A DNA stretch of 64,000 nucleotides, from contig OW568884.1 of the NCBI GenBank assembly GCA_938743325.2, positions 124,001 to 188,000 of the forward strand, written 5' to 3'. This document shows, piece by piece, positions 48,175 through 57,084 of this stretch (positions are counted from its first letter, which is position 1; each line of letters opens with the position of its first letter). Origin of the DNA: Pycnococcus provasolii. Its lineage: Eukaryota; Chlorophyta; Pseudoscourfieldiophyceae; Pseudoscourfieldiales; Pycnococcaceae. A program made the position numbers and the translations under genes. Below the pieces are notes generated by a model that saw only the letters and a program-made list of their open reading frames with translations, was not told the origin of the DNA and did no database searches.

Positions 48175-49422
48175 ATGTGGCTCGAACGTATGGTGTTCCT
48201 CTTCCTGCTAAGCGTAGTGACGCTGCGCCTGCTCCTCGTTGGCAGATACGGACTCGCAGGTGTGCAGGTGGCAGAGCCGACGATAACGGCGGACAAGGCG
48301 TTGGACGAGCCTGCGTCGAGACCGTCGGGGTCGTCCGGCGACGACGGAAAGGGTGGCGAGGATGCCGTCGCCATCTCGCTCGCTGACGGCGCGGATGAGG
48401 AGGACACGATGCCCGACGAGGTGCTGGCGAACGTCGACGGGGACGGAGAAGGTGACGCAGGAGGTGACGGCGACGAAAGGCAACGCGTGAGTATGGCGGG
48501 AGGGGTGAAACTCAGGCTGGGAAGCCGAGCTGCCGCCAAGGCGGCTGCCGAAACGGCAAGACAGACAGTCAAGTCGATCGAAAGCCGAGCTACGTGGCGC
48601 GTTCTCGACCACCTGCGCCTCGTCGACGGTAGCACGAGGCTGGTGACGCACAAGCGCCAGTTCATCGTGTACAACGCCACCCTCAAGCACGTCGTGCTGC
48701 GCCACTGGCTGGAGTACAGAGAGGCGAACAACACGCTCATCTACCACTTCCCGCGGAGCCTGTTCGAGCTGCTGCCTCTCGAGGAGCCGAAGTGGCGCTT
48801 CGGCCGCTGTGCCGTCGTCGGCAACTCCGGAGTCGTGCTGCTGGCGGAAAATGGCGCGGAGATCGATGCCCATGATGCGGTGTTCCGCATCAACATGGCA
48901 CCCGTGCGTGGGTACGAGGCTTACGTGGGAAAGAAAACAACGTTCGACATCGTCAATAGCCATAACATTCGCGAGCTGCTTCAGGGCATGCGGCACTGGC
49001 GCAATAGCGAGAGTGACGAGGCGCATTTGGTCATGTTCGAGACGGCAAGTCACTTCGCGCGCTATCACCTCTGCCAACCGCTGCTCAAGCGCTTCCCGCA
49101 CGCGCATCCGGTGCTGCTCAATCCAATCTTCAGCAACCACTGCCATCGCGTTTGGGTGCAGCTGAAGTACCTTCTGGAGAAGGAGCAGAGCAGCCAGTAC
49201 AATCGCAAGCCGATGAGTGGATTCTTCGCCACACTCATGGGCATGCAGATGTGCGACCACGTGGACTTGTACGGCTTCGACGCGTACACGAGCAAGAGGA
49301 GAAGCTATCGATACCACTACTTCGACAATATTCAAGGTTTCACGGACGTGCACTCGTTCGACCTTGCCATCGCCGTGTACAAGCTAATTCAGAAAAAGGG
49401 TGGCCTCAGCATTCGATCGTAA
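48175..49422 (+). CDS. GT29 sialyltransferase-like glycosyltransferase
   Basis: 415 residues with type II topology: a short N-tail and one anchor helix (MVFLFLLSVVTLRLLLV), then an acidic/Gly stem to about residue 110, then the GT29 domain. Sialylmotif L is clear: RCAVVGNSGVVLL, then EIDAHDAVFRINMAP, then GYEAYVGKKTT (Cys212). Sialylmotif S: GFFATLMGMQMCDHVDLYGFD (Cys360). Motif III/VS appears as RYHYFDN. In animals these enzymes move sialic acid from CMP-sialic acid in the Golgi. Plants and algae have homologues that often use Kdo-like or unknown donors, so the reaction is not assigned. The motifs look intact. Codon use matches the neighbours. Confidence 0.9.
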   Translation: MWLERMVFLFLLSVVTLRLLLVGRYGLAGVQVAEPTITADKALDEPASRPSGSSGDDGKGGEDAVAISLADGADEEDTMPDEVLANVDGDGEGDAGGDGDERQRVSMAGGVKLRLGSRAAAKAAAETARQTVKSIESRATWRVLDHLRLVDGSTRLVTHKRQFIVYNATLKHVVLRHWLEYREANNTLIYHFPRSLFELLPLEEPKWRFGRCAVVGNSGVVLLAENGAEIDAHDAVFRINMAPVRGYEAYVGKKTTFDIVNSHNIRELLQGMRHWRNSESDEAHLVMFETASHFARYHLCQPLLKRFPHAHPVLLNPIFSNHCHRVWVQLKYLLEKEQSSQYNRKPMSGFFATLMGMQMCDHVDLYGFDAYTSKRRSYRYHYFDNIQGFTDVHSFDLAIAVYKLIQKKGGLSIRS

Positions 49423-49578
49423 CTTGGAAACATAGATGTCGTTGTAATACTTACCTCTACTAATCGGATTACAAAAATGTTCCAAAGAATGTATCGGTAT
49501 GCTCGTTACAAATCAACCCCAAAACCAAAACAAAAACCAAAGTGTTGAAAACACTCCAACAGACAGACAAGAGCAACT

Positions 49579-52500
49579 TCAGTCGCCAAGATCCAGGCTC
49601 ATCGTGGAGAAGTTTTGAGACAAATCGCGAAGTGTCGCAGCTGTGAGCTTTGCAACTTCTGGGACAGACAAGGCGTCGTCTTCTGGCACGGGCATCACGG
49701 GGCCCATTCCGCACGCGGCGGCAAAATCGTCGTAATTCTCTTCGTCACCCTCGAAGAGAATTTTCAGGTGTTCGTCGAATGCGTCGTCGGCGAGCGTCAA
49801 ATCGAGCGCATACTCGTCGTACGTCGTCGGCAGTGCGTCAGTCGGCAAGTGCCACGACGACATGTCGGCTTCTGCCATCTGGCTGTCGCGAATGCGTGTA
49901 GGGGGTGGAACGTCTCGTTTCTCGGACATGATTGAACGCACGCGCTTGGCCTTGACTCGCGCTCGATTCACGATCGCACCACCACCAGCAGCTCCAGCGC
50001 CAGAGGCGTTGGCAGCGGCTCTGGCGTTGGCTGCGGCACGGCCGATCATCATCGTGACTTCACCGGCAAGATGCCCATGACTGCTGCCGAAACGAGGTGG
50101 TCTTGGGGGCAGGAGTCCATGATGTTCCGGTGGCGGAGGAGGCGGGGGAGGTGCGATGGGCACAGCCTCCGGTGGTGGAGGAGGTGGCGGGGGAGGCGTG
50201 ATGATGGGCACAGCCTCCGGTGGCGGAGGAGGTGGTGGAGGAGGTCGTGCTGGTGGATGAGGAGGCGTTGGAACTTCGGCCGGAGGAGGTGGTGGAGGTG
50301 GCGGCTCGTCCCTGAGCTTGCTGGCAGCTCCTCCTCCTCCTCCTGCCGCTGACTTGCTCCGTCCTCTCGCAGGTCCCCGTCCAGTCGTGCTCATGCCAGG
50401 CGAGTTCAGATCACCTCCGTTGCCGCCGCCGTTCATGTTGCTGCGTAGCATGAGTGCAAGATCCTCGCCGCGGTAGTCAGACGCAGGAAAGTTGGTGATA
50501 GCTGACGCTCCCTTACTCAGCAGAGCAGCTCGATCATAGGCACGCGCTGCGTCCTCAGCTGTCTCGAAAGTTCCAAGGTAAGTGTACTTGGACTCCTTCT
50601 CCTTCTTCTCCTCGTTGCTTCTGCTGTCAACTGGTGGCGTCGGAGCTGCTTCTTCTCCGCTGCCGCCGCCCGATGCTGTCGTCGTTTGCGCGGTGTTGAC
50701 AATATCATCCTTATTCTTTTCCGAAGTGCCAGCTTCTTGTTTTGCAGATGTGGTGGCGGTAGCTACTGCCGCTGCGCCTGACGACGACGGCGGTGCTACG
50801 TCTATAGCAGCAGCAGCAGCAGCACCCGTCGTTATGCCACCATCGTTGTCATCGTCATCGCTATTCATCTTCTTATTCTCGTCGCTGCCGTCATCTTCGT
50901 GCTTGATCGTCTCCATCACTGCGTCTACGATGCTTGTGGTGGCGGTGGCAGTTGATGGCGGCGGCACATTAGCAGCAGCCCCACCACCACTCTCCTTCTC
51001 CTCCTGCTGCTCATCTTGAATCCTCCTCTCAGACGCCGTTTCCTTCTCCCCCTGATGATGAGCCTCTTCCTTTGTCGAGATGGTTGGTGTTGGTGCAGCC
51101 GTTCCACCAACAGCGCCGGCGGTCTCCATGCCACCGACTCCGCCCAAAATCGATGCTGGTATTGGATGTGCCGATATGCGCGCCTCCCAGCGTCCTGTCG
51201 CGGGTCGAAAGCTCACACCGCGGTAGCGTGCGCGCCCGCGGCTAAAGCCGTTTGAGTTGCGGCGCAAGTCAGAGACGAGCTCATCTTTCGTCATCGATAG
51301 CAGGCTCTGAACGTCTGCTAAATTGGATACGTAAGGTTCGCCGGGGAAGTTGAGAGCTTCGAGGATGGCCTTTGGTAGCAGTGACGCGGTGGAATCGGAG
51401 ACTTGACCTGCACATGATGTGCCACATGTTCTCTGGCTCAGAACAGCGGATGTGGGCGTGGCAGGTTGCAGCGGCGTTGTCGGCGTCGACGGCATAGCGA
51501 TGTCCCCACTGTTGTTGGTCTTGATGATGTTTTTTGGTGCGTCTGCGGGTTCGGCAGCAGTAGATTCTCCACAGCCGCCACCTCCGTCGTCGGGCTCCTC
51601 CTTTAGTGGTGGTAGTGCTGCTGCTGTATTTCCTTCTTCCACGGCAGCATCATTATCGCCCCCGCCGTCATGTTGTTCTTGCTGCTGCGATATCAGAAGC
51701 TTGACTGGCCCATTCTCTGCGCCCACACCAGCCTTCAGGCAAATGTATGCACGATCAAATGCAACCGCCGCCTGCCGCTCCGTCTCAAAGCTTCCTAGGT
51801 ACACCTGCCTTCGCTTATCCCATATGTGAGCCTCCCACCGCCTCGTGATTCGGTGCTGTGCCACGCCACGAAACAATGACGTTCCTTTCGCATACGCAGG
51901 CACTTTGCCACTCGGAGTGAGCTTGATGACGTGGGGTGTTGTGGGTTCCGTGGGTTCAGCAGTAGTCGTCGGCTTCTGCTGCTGCTCGTCCTCCTCCTTC
52001 TCTTTCTTCTTCGAGTTTTCTTCTTTGGCAGTAGTAGTAGTATCCTTGCTGATTATGGCGGCAGGAGCAGGAGACGACGATTTGCGCTCGGCACCCGCGC
52101 TCGTTTGCTGCTCGTCAGCGGATGAGGTACCGCCCATGAGAAGATCTAGAAAAACATCTTCTGATTGATTCTTACGAGCAGCAGCAGCAGAAGCTGCTGC
52201 TGAGGCGTTGTTGTTGTTGTTGTTGTTGTTGTCGTTGTCGCCGCCATGATCAGCAGCGGTGGTGACTGGAGCGGCGCCATTCGTCGTTTCATCGTCGTCG
52301 TCGTGCTGCTGCTGCTTGATGATGCGATTGAGCGGCGTCGGTTCCACCACATGCGCATGGTTGTGGTGAGCTGCTGCTGGTGCATCTTTCATTCCGGGCC
52401 CATCTGAACGATTCGCCAACGACAATAACGCATGGGCGCGCACGCGTGCCTGCGCGAGCACTGAGGCTTCGTTTGCGGCATGTTTTTCGTCGACGCGATC

Positions 52501-52647
52501 TTGAACGAGCACTGGCAGCACCGCAGTATCTGGTAGCACTGGGTTATCAATATCGCGTGGTGTCGGTGTCGCCTCCTCCTCCTCCAAGGTCCCGGGGACC
52601 ATGGACGACGAAGCAAAGGCAGGCGTCGACGACAACAACGGCGACAT
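49579..52647 (-). CDS. AP2/ERF-domain protein with two AP2 domains, the second split
   Basis: 1022 residues. AP2 domain 1 spans about 257-320 (FRGVAQHRITRRWEAHIWD, then VYLGSFETERQAAVAFDRAY). AP2 domain 2 begins at about 475 (YRGVSFRPATGRWEARISA) but its second half (KYTYLGTFETAEDAARAYDR) begins only at residue 687, after about 190 residues of Gly/Ala/Glu/Asp-rich low-complexity sequence with no stop. No convincing splice pair flanks the insertion. AP2 proteins are DNA-binding transcription factors in the plant and algal lineage. Other regions are polyAsn, Gln/Glu-rich and proline-rich (about 770-860) and a C-terminal acidic region that could activate transcription. It converges with the GT29 gene. 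Confidence 0.87.
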   Translation of the reverse strand: MSPLLSSTPAFASSSMVPGTLEEEEATPTPRDIDNPVLPDTAVLPVLVQDRVDEKHAANEASVLAQARVRAHALLSLANRSDGPGMKDAPAAAHHNHAHVVEPTPLNRIIKQQQHDDDDETTNGAAPVTTAADHGGDNDNNNNNNNNASAAASAAAARKNQSEDVFLDLLMGGTSSADEQQTSAGAERKSSSPAPAAIISKDTTTTAKEENSKKKEKEEDEQQQKPTTTAEPTEPTTPHVIKLTPSGKVPAYAKGTSLFRGVAQHRITRRWEAHIWDKRRQVYLGSFETERQAAVAFDRAYICLKAGVGAENGPVKLLISQQQEQHDGGGDNDAAVEEGNTAAALPPLKEEPDDGGGGCGESTAAEPADAPKNIIKTNNSGDIAMPSTPTTPLQPATPTSAVLSQRTCGTSCAGQVSDSTASLLPKAILEALNFPGEPYVSNLADVQSLLSMTKDELVSDLRRNSNGFSRGRARYRGVSFRPATGRWEARISAHPIPASILGGVGGMETAGAVGGTAAPTPTISTKEEAHHQGEKETASERRIQDEQQEEKESGGGAAANVPPPSTATATTSIVDAVMETIKHEDDGSDENKKMNSDDDDNDGGITTGAAAAAAIDVAPPSSSGAAAVATATTSAKQEAGTSEKNKDDIVNTAQTTTASGGGSGEEAAPTPPVDSRSNEEKKEKESKYTYLGTFETAEDAARAYDRAALLSKGASAITNFPASDYRGEDLALMLRSNMNGGGNGGDLNSPGMSTTGRGPARGRSKSAAGGGGGAASKLRDEPPPPPPPPAEVPTPPHPPARPPPPPPPPPEAVPIITPPPPPPPPPEAVPIAPPPPPPPPEHHGLLPPRPPRFGSSHGHLAGEVTMMIGRAAANARAAANASGAGAAGGGAIVNRARVKAKRVRSIMSEKRDVPPPTRIRDSQMAEADMSSWHLPTDALPTTYDEYALDLTLADDAFDEHLKILFEGDEENYDDFAAACGMGPVMPVPEDDALSVPEVAKLTAATLRDLSQNFSTMSLDLGD

Positions 52648-53161
52648 GTAAAAAAATGAGTGTGCGTTATTTATTTGACAGATATTGAGAATTTCGGGGG
52701 GGGGGGGTTGATAGTCTATGGAGAAGATGCCTTCGTTCCTAGAAACTCAGAAAACTGAAAATCAGGAAAAAAACAACACTCCCTCCCTCCAACCAGTCAG
52801 TGCTAGGGCTAGGGAGTGGATTTGGGGATCCGTCTTGGGACGCATAGACTTATTATTTATTCTTTTGGGGATCCGTCTTGGGACGCATACAGTATTATTT
52901 TTATTATTCTTTTTGTTGTTTTTGTTGGTTGGTTGGAAAACCACCGCGTACGGGTAGGCCGTACGGGTAGGGGAAGAAAATTGTTGTTGAAAACTTAATT
53001 AAAAATTAACATCCACTTTTTGGTGGACTTTTTGGTGGAGTTTCATGACATCATGTTTTATGCACAGACAGACAGACGGACAGATTCCTACTTTTTAGCC
53101 TGTCTGTTGTGATTGTCCTCCAACTGAAATAAATCATTCCTGACTGACTGGAAATCATTCC
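52648..53161. promoter_or_regulatory. Divergent 5' spacer between AP2 and sulfotransferase genes
   Basis: 514 bp between divergent starts. It contains a poly-G run (near 52697), the direct repeat at 52822-52889 and a doubled CGTACGGGTAGG (about 52948-52973). Confidence 0.55.
52822..52889 (+). repeat. Direct repeat, 25 bp, 43-bp period
   Basis: Copies at 52822-52846 and 52865-52889 are identical (TTGGGGATCCGTCTTGGGAC followed by GCATA). Each is followed by similar AT-rich sequence (TTATTATTTATTCTT-like). Confidence 0.92.
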
Positions 53162-54916
53162 ATGGCGCCGCGAACGCTGGTTAGTAGTAGTATGCGTCCT
53201 GTCTCTTCGTCATCGTCATCGTCTTCAGCAGCAACAGTGGTGCCAGTGGTTCGAAGAATGGCGCTGCGCTCAATCATCATGACGACCCGCCGGCGTGTTA
53301 TCGCGTTACTTCTCATTCTCACTCCTCCGCTTTTAACGACGGTGCAACTCGCGACTTTGGCTTCCATTTCAAATGGCGGTGGCAGGAGTGATGATGCCTC
53401 TGGCACCAACAAGAAGAACAACGCCAATGGTTCGCGTTCATTGCTGTTGAGTACTACTACGACGCCGCACAACAAGATCTTAGTCAACAACAACAACGAC
53501 AACAGTAGTAGACTACTACATCAGCAACAGCACCAAGCGTGGACGACGACGATAACGACGACGGCGGGACAGCAGATCAATATCAACAGCCCCACCACCA
53601 CTACTCCTCCTTCTTCTTCTTCTTCTGCCATGGTCCAGATCGCACTCAAGAATCCTGCGTTGATTCGAAACATGTTTACTACTGCCAACAACAACAACAA
53701 CACGACGCCGCCGATGACGCCGGCGAAATTCCAACCTCTGTTTCAATATTTAGAAGAAGAAGAAGGCGCGGATCATCGTCATAACCTGCTACTGCCAACC
53801 GTCTTCCTCGTTGGATGTGCCAAGTGTGGCACAACTGCATTCGCAAGCCGACTCGCGAGACATCCGAATATCGCCGTGCCGTCCGTCAACAAGGAACCAC
53901 GATACTTTGCTGGTAGACTCGTCAACGACGAGCGCGCAGCCTTGGCGAATTATCTCGCGTGGATGAAGACAACGACACCAACGACAAACGTGCTGCTTGA
54001 TGCGACACCATTTCTTCTTCTCGATGGAATCGAGGTGGCAACCAATAATGTCACGGCCGGAGGAGACGGGCAAGACGACCTCGGACGACCACTGCTGCTC
54101 CCATACCTCATGCGAGCACTTCCCAAGGATTACGGCACCAAGATGCGTCCCTTGGCACTTCTGCGAAAGCCCGCAGACATGCTTTTCTCGAGATACACAT
54201 TCTTTTGCATGCTGGAAGAGCTGCGTCTCATCGAGCAGCAGCAGGAAGAAAACGGTACGAATGAGGATGAAATGCCAGGAAATGCAAGATTCCATCGGCA
54301 CGTCGTACGCGAGATTGCTCATCTGCTTCGGTGTGTGATGGCGGAGTACTGGGATGATGACACACAAGACGAGCGCCTACGTTCCATTCTCATTGACAAC
54401 GACAACAATCTTGATAACCACCATCACGCGACGACGACGTGGTTGTTATCTCTCATAAACACACATCGCTGGAATGTATGGAGCGCCATATTCAGCAACT
54501 ACCACGTTACACACACCTGCGTGTTTCGCGACGAACCTTTCGACGTTCGAACACCGCACAGCTTGGCAGTACAAAAAGGCTTATATGTTTCCTACCTCGA
54601 CGTCTGGAAAGATGCCTTTCCAAACATGCTCATTCTGAAATCCGACGACTTCCTGCCCTCGTCGGATTTGAGAAAAGCTTCGCTAAGGCAAGCCTTTCTT
54701 TACATTTTCGATGGCAAAGAAACAAAAGACAATCGGAGTCTTACTGAAGCCGAGTGGGTGCACATACTTAGCGGGCCGGACGCCGAGCCCATGCCTGCTC
54801 TTCCATCGCAACTCGTCATGATGCAAGAGCACATCAGCAAGGGAGGTATGCTGACAGAAACGCGTGACCTGCTCGACGCCTTCTTCTCGACGACGATGCA
54901 CATGTTAAAACTATGA
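53162..54916 (+). CDS. Type II membrane sulfotransferase
   Basis: 584 residues. A Ser/Val-rich head precedes a hydrophobic anchor (about 45-65; VIALLLILTPPLLTTVQL) and a long low-complexity stem (Asn/Thr/Ser/Gln). The sulfotransferase domain starts near residue 212. The 5'-phosphosulfate-binding loop is GCAKCGTTAF (218-227), a PKSGTT-type variant. The 3'-phosphate-binding stretch is LALLRKPADMLFSRYTF. Such enzymes transfer sulfate from PAPS to glycans in the Golgi; NDST/HS3ST-like and algal polysaccharide sulfotransferases share these motifs. It lies near the GT29 gene, and both are probably Golgi enzymes of glycan modification. The acceptor is unknown. Confidence 0.85.
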   Translation: MAPRTLVSSSMRPVSSSSSSSSAATVVPVVRRMALRSIIMTTRRRVIALLLILTPPLLTTVQLATLASISNGGGRSDDASGTNKKNNANGSRSLLLSTTTTPHNKILVNNNNDNSSRLLHQQQHQAWTTTITTTAGQQININSPTTTTPPSSSSSAMVQIALKNPALIRNMFTTANNNNNTTPPMTPAKFQPLFQYLEEEEGADHRHNLLLPTVFLVGCAKCGTTAFASRLARHPNIAVPSVNKEPRYFAGRLVNDERAALANYLAWMKTTTPTTNVLLDATPFLLLDGIEVATNNVTAGGDGQDDLGRPLLLPYLMRALPKDYGTKMRPLALLRKPADMLFSRYTFFCMLEELRLIEQQQEENGTNEDEMPGNARFHRHVVREIAHLLRCVMAEYWDDDTQDERLRSILIDNDNNLDNHHHATTTWLLSLINTHRWNVWSAIFSNYHVTHTCVFRDEPFDVRTPHSLAVQKGLYVSYLDVWKDAFPNMLILKSDDFLPSSDLRKASLRQAFLYIFDGKETKDNRSLTEAEWVHILSGPDAEPMPALPSQLVMMQEHISKGGMLTETRDLLDAFFSTTMHMLKL

Positions 54917-54992
54917 TCATGCTGTTTCTTATTAAACTGGTAAATCAAGAATCAAGTTTGTTATCCCGATCCTCACAATGAGTAAGATGGAT

Positions 54993-56693
54993 TTAGCAGC
55001 ACCCGTCTTCGCCGTATGAATCATCATCATACTCAGCTTCCGGCCAAATGCGCATGAGCTCCTGATTGGCTTCGAGCAACGGTGTTCCAGTGAGTAGACG
55101 CCTCTCCACAGCGTATGCATCACACCAAGATTTGTCATCTTCAAGTTGGCACCATGTCCGCATGTATCTAATCATCGCATCTTCGGCGAGTGCGGGGACG
55201 TGCTGCACGACGTGTCCTCCTGTGAGCGCACGGCAATCGGCGTCGTAGGACGGCATGGAGATATGGATGTGCCAAACTTCGTCGAGCAGCTTGACACCCG
55301 TAATTGGGTCTGCAATCATTGGCGGTGAAAGCTCCTGAGATGCGTAGTCCTTCATCTTGTGTTTCAATTTTAGAAAGCGTGCGTACTCCTCCACCATCAC
55401 GTGCGTAGGCGGAAAACTACGAGCGCACAACATAGGAATCTCCAGCGTCTTCCCGAAACAGCGCGAGCGTGCGATATCGACACGACGCGTGAGCTCATCC
55501 CAGTTCGGCATGGCGCCACTGTGTACCGCAATCGTCTTGAGCGCCATCTCAGCACCACGCAACTTGTGAACCTCCTTGCTCGTTTCGTCGCTCGTGGACG
55601 TGCCCATGAGAAACGTGCGGAATCCCACAACTGGCGACATGTTCTTCCAGCGACGGCGCGCTTCAATTGAGGAAGCTCGCATGCCTGGCACAGCGAGCGG
55701 CACTCTAGGCTGCTCACGATGTTCGAACCCAGGTGAAAAATACCTCGTCGGCGCACCATAATCGTCGCCAGGGTCGTGCGCACCAATGACGACGTACAGG
55801 CGGAGCAAGAAGCTATGTCCTTGCTCATCCATCCCACGCATTACGATTTCGCCACCTCGATTCTTCAAAAGCGTTGTCGCGGCACCCGGATCACTGCGTA
55901 AGACTGCTGGCAGGCGTGTCATATGTCCCGGCTTCATGATCGGCACGCCACCGCCAGCACCGCCAGCATCTCCTCCACCACCAGGCTCCGCTTTCACCAC
56001 AATAGGGTGAGAAGTTTTGCGCACTTCGCTAGCATCTCCACCGCCAGGTTCCATTTTCACAATTGGATGAGTTTTGCGTAGTGGGATGCGGCCAAAGTCG
56101 AACATTTCGTGCTCCTCCTTGAGTACATCAGTCGTCCGAAGCTCAAGTGCACCACCTTCCGTGACGCTCGCAGACAATGATGCGACGCGCGAGCCGAACT
56201 TGATCTCACGCTGTGTTGCATGATGATTCATCAACGCGATGACGTTGCTTGTCTCACGAGGACGAGGAGGGGCTTTCTTCTTCAGTTCCTTATCCAGCGC
56301 GTTGTGGATACTATCAATCGAGGTGATTGGCTGTATTAGCCAAGACGGAAGATCAACATCGCTGCTGCCGCCTTCTCCTCCTCCTTCTTTGACAGGCGCG
56401 ATGTCACCATCGTCATTTTGAAGAACGCGTAACGCGAACGATCCCATGAGATCGTTGGGTGTGGATTCGTAGTCGTGCGTGCGTGACACTGCCGTCGGAT
56501 CCGCCTCCAAGGTCGTGAAGTTGAAGCGCATGGTTCGCGACGAGACCGCAATGGTTGGTGCGAGCAACGCAGAGACGAGCGTCTCATCACAGTCACCAGG
56601 ATCTTCTTCAGCCTCCTCAAAGGCACCTCCGCCACCCGCGGTGCCGGATGAAAACCGGACAGACCCCATGAACACTGCGGCAGGAGTCGGCAT
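54993..56693 (-). CDS. Unassigned protein with C-terminal WHxH domain (GRDP/DUF1399-like)
   Basis: 566 residues. The N-terminal half has low-complexity Gly/Glu patches. Around residues 185-240 two Pro-Gly spacers repeat a THPIVKMEPGGG/SHPIVVKAEPGGG motif. The C-terminal part (about 440-540) carries LLDEVWHIHISMPSYDADC (Trp474, His475, His477), then HVVQHVPALAED, like the WHxH and downstream His of glycine-rich-domain (GRDP/DUF1399) proteins. These residues could bind a metal, but no function is established here. It converges with the sulfotransferase gene (76-bp gap). Its 5' side carries a telomere-like array. Confidence 0.55.
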   Translation of the reverse strand: MPTPAAVFMGSVRFSSGTAGGGGAFEEAEEDPGDCDETLVSALLAPTIAVSSRTMRFNFTTLEADPTAVSRTHDYESTPNDLMGSFALRVLQNDDGDIAPVKEGGGEGGSSDVDLPSWLIQPITSIDSIHNALDKELKKKAPPRPRETSNVIALMNHHATQREIKFGSRVASLSASVTEGGALELRTTDVLKEEHEMFDFGRIPLRKTHPIVKMEPGGGDASEVRKTSHPIVVKAEPGGGGDAGGAGGGVPIMKPGHMTRLPAVLRSDPGAATTLLKNRGGEIVMRGMDEQGHSFLLRLYVVIGAHDPGDDYGAPTRYFSPGFEHREQPRVPLAVPGMRASSIEARRRWKNMSPVVGFRTFLMGTSTSDETSKEVHKLRGAEMALKTIAVHSGAMPNWDELTRRVDIARSRCFGKTLEIPMLCARSFPPTHVMVEEYARFLKLKHKMKDYASQELSPPMIADPITGVKLLDEVWHIHISMPSYDADCRALTGGHVVQHVPALAEDAMIRYMRTWCQLEDDKSWCDAYAVERRLLTGTPLLEANQELMRIWPEAEYDDDSYGEDGCC

Positions 56694-57084
56694 GATTGCA
56701 CACGAACGATCAAAGAAATGTCCAGAGGTGTAAAGGTAGGAGGTCTACACGAGTGGGATGGTTGTCAACGTGAACGTGACGAGCGGAGCAGCGATGAATC
56801 AAAAGTCACATCAAAAAAACAACAGAAACTGCCCCGCCTGCAGGCCCTCACCCTAACCCTAACCCTAACCCTAAACATGAATCTATACCGTAGTCTGTGG
56901 TAAACTTTACCTGGCACTCCGGAGCGAGCAGGGGTGAAGCAAAGAATTCCTTCGTTTGCTCACGCTGCCGACTGGACCCGCGCCTCACTTAACAAAAATG
57001 TTACGTGATTGACAAAAATAAAAAGAAAGAAAGAAAGAATATGAAATAGTGTTGTTACTGCAAGCGGTTTTTCGGCGCGCACAA
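56694..57084. promoter_or_regulatory. Spacer 5' of the WHxH gene and 3' of the kinesin gene
   Basis: 391 bp. It holds the telomere-like array at 56851-56874. Nothing else was recognised. Confidence 0.5.
56851..56874 (-). repeat. Telomere-like CCCTAA array, 4 units
   Basis: Four perfect CCCTAA units, about 160 bp upstream of the WHxH gene start. On that gene's coding strand it reads TTAGGG, the same relation as at the FANCD2-like gene. Confidence 0.9.

Noticed and set aside
48208-49353. 381-codon minus-strand frame opposite the GT29 gene
   Set aside because: The plus strand carries intact sialylmotifs; the antisense frame is His/Val/Arg-rich with no domain.
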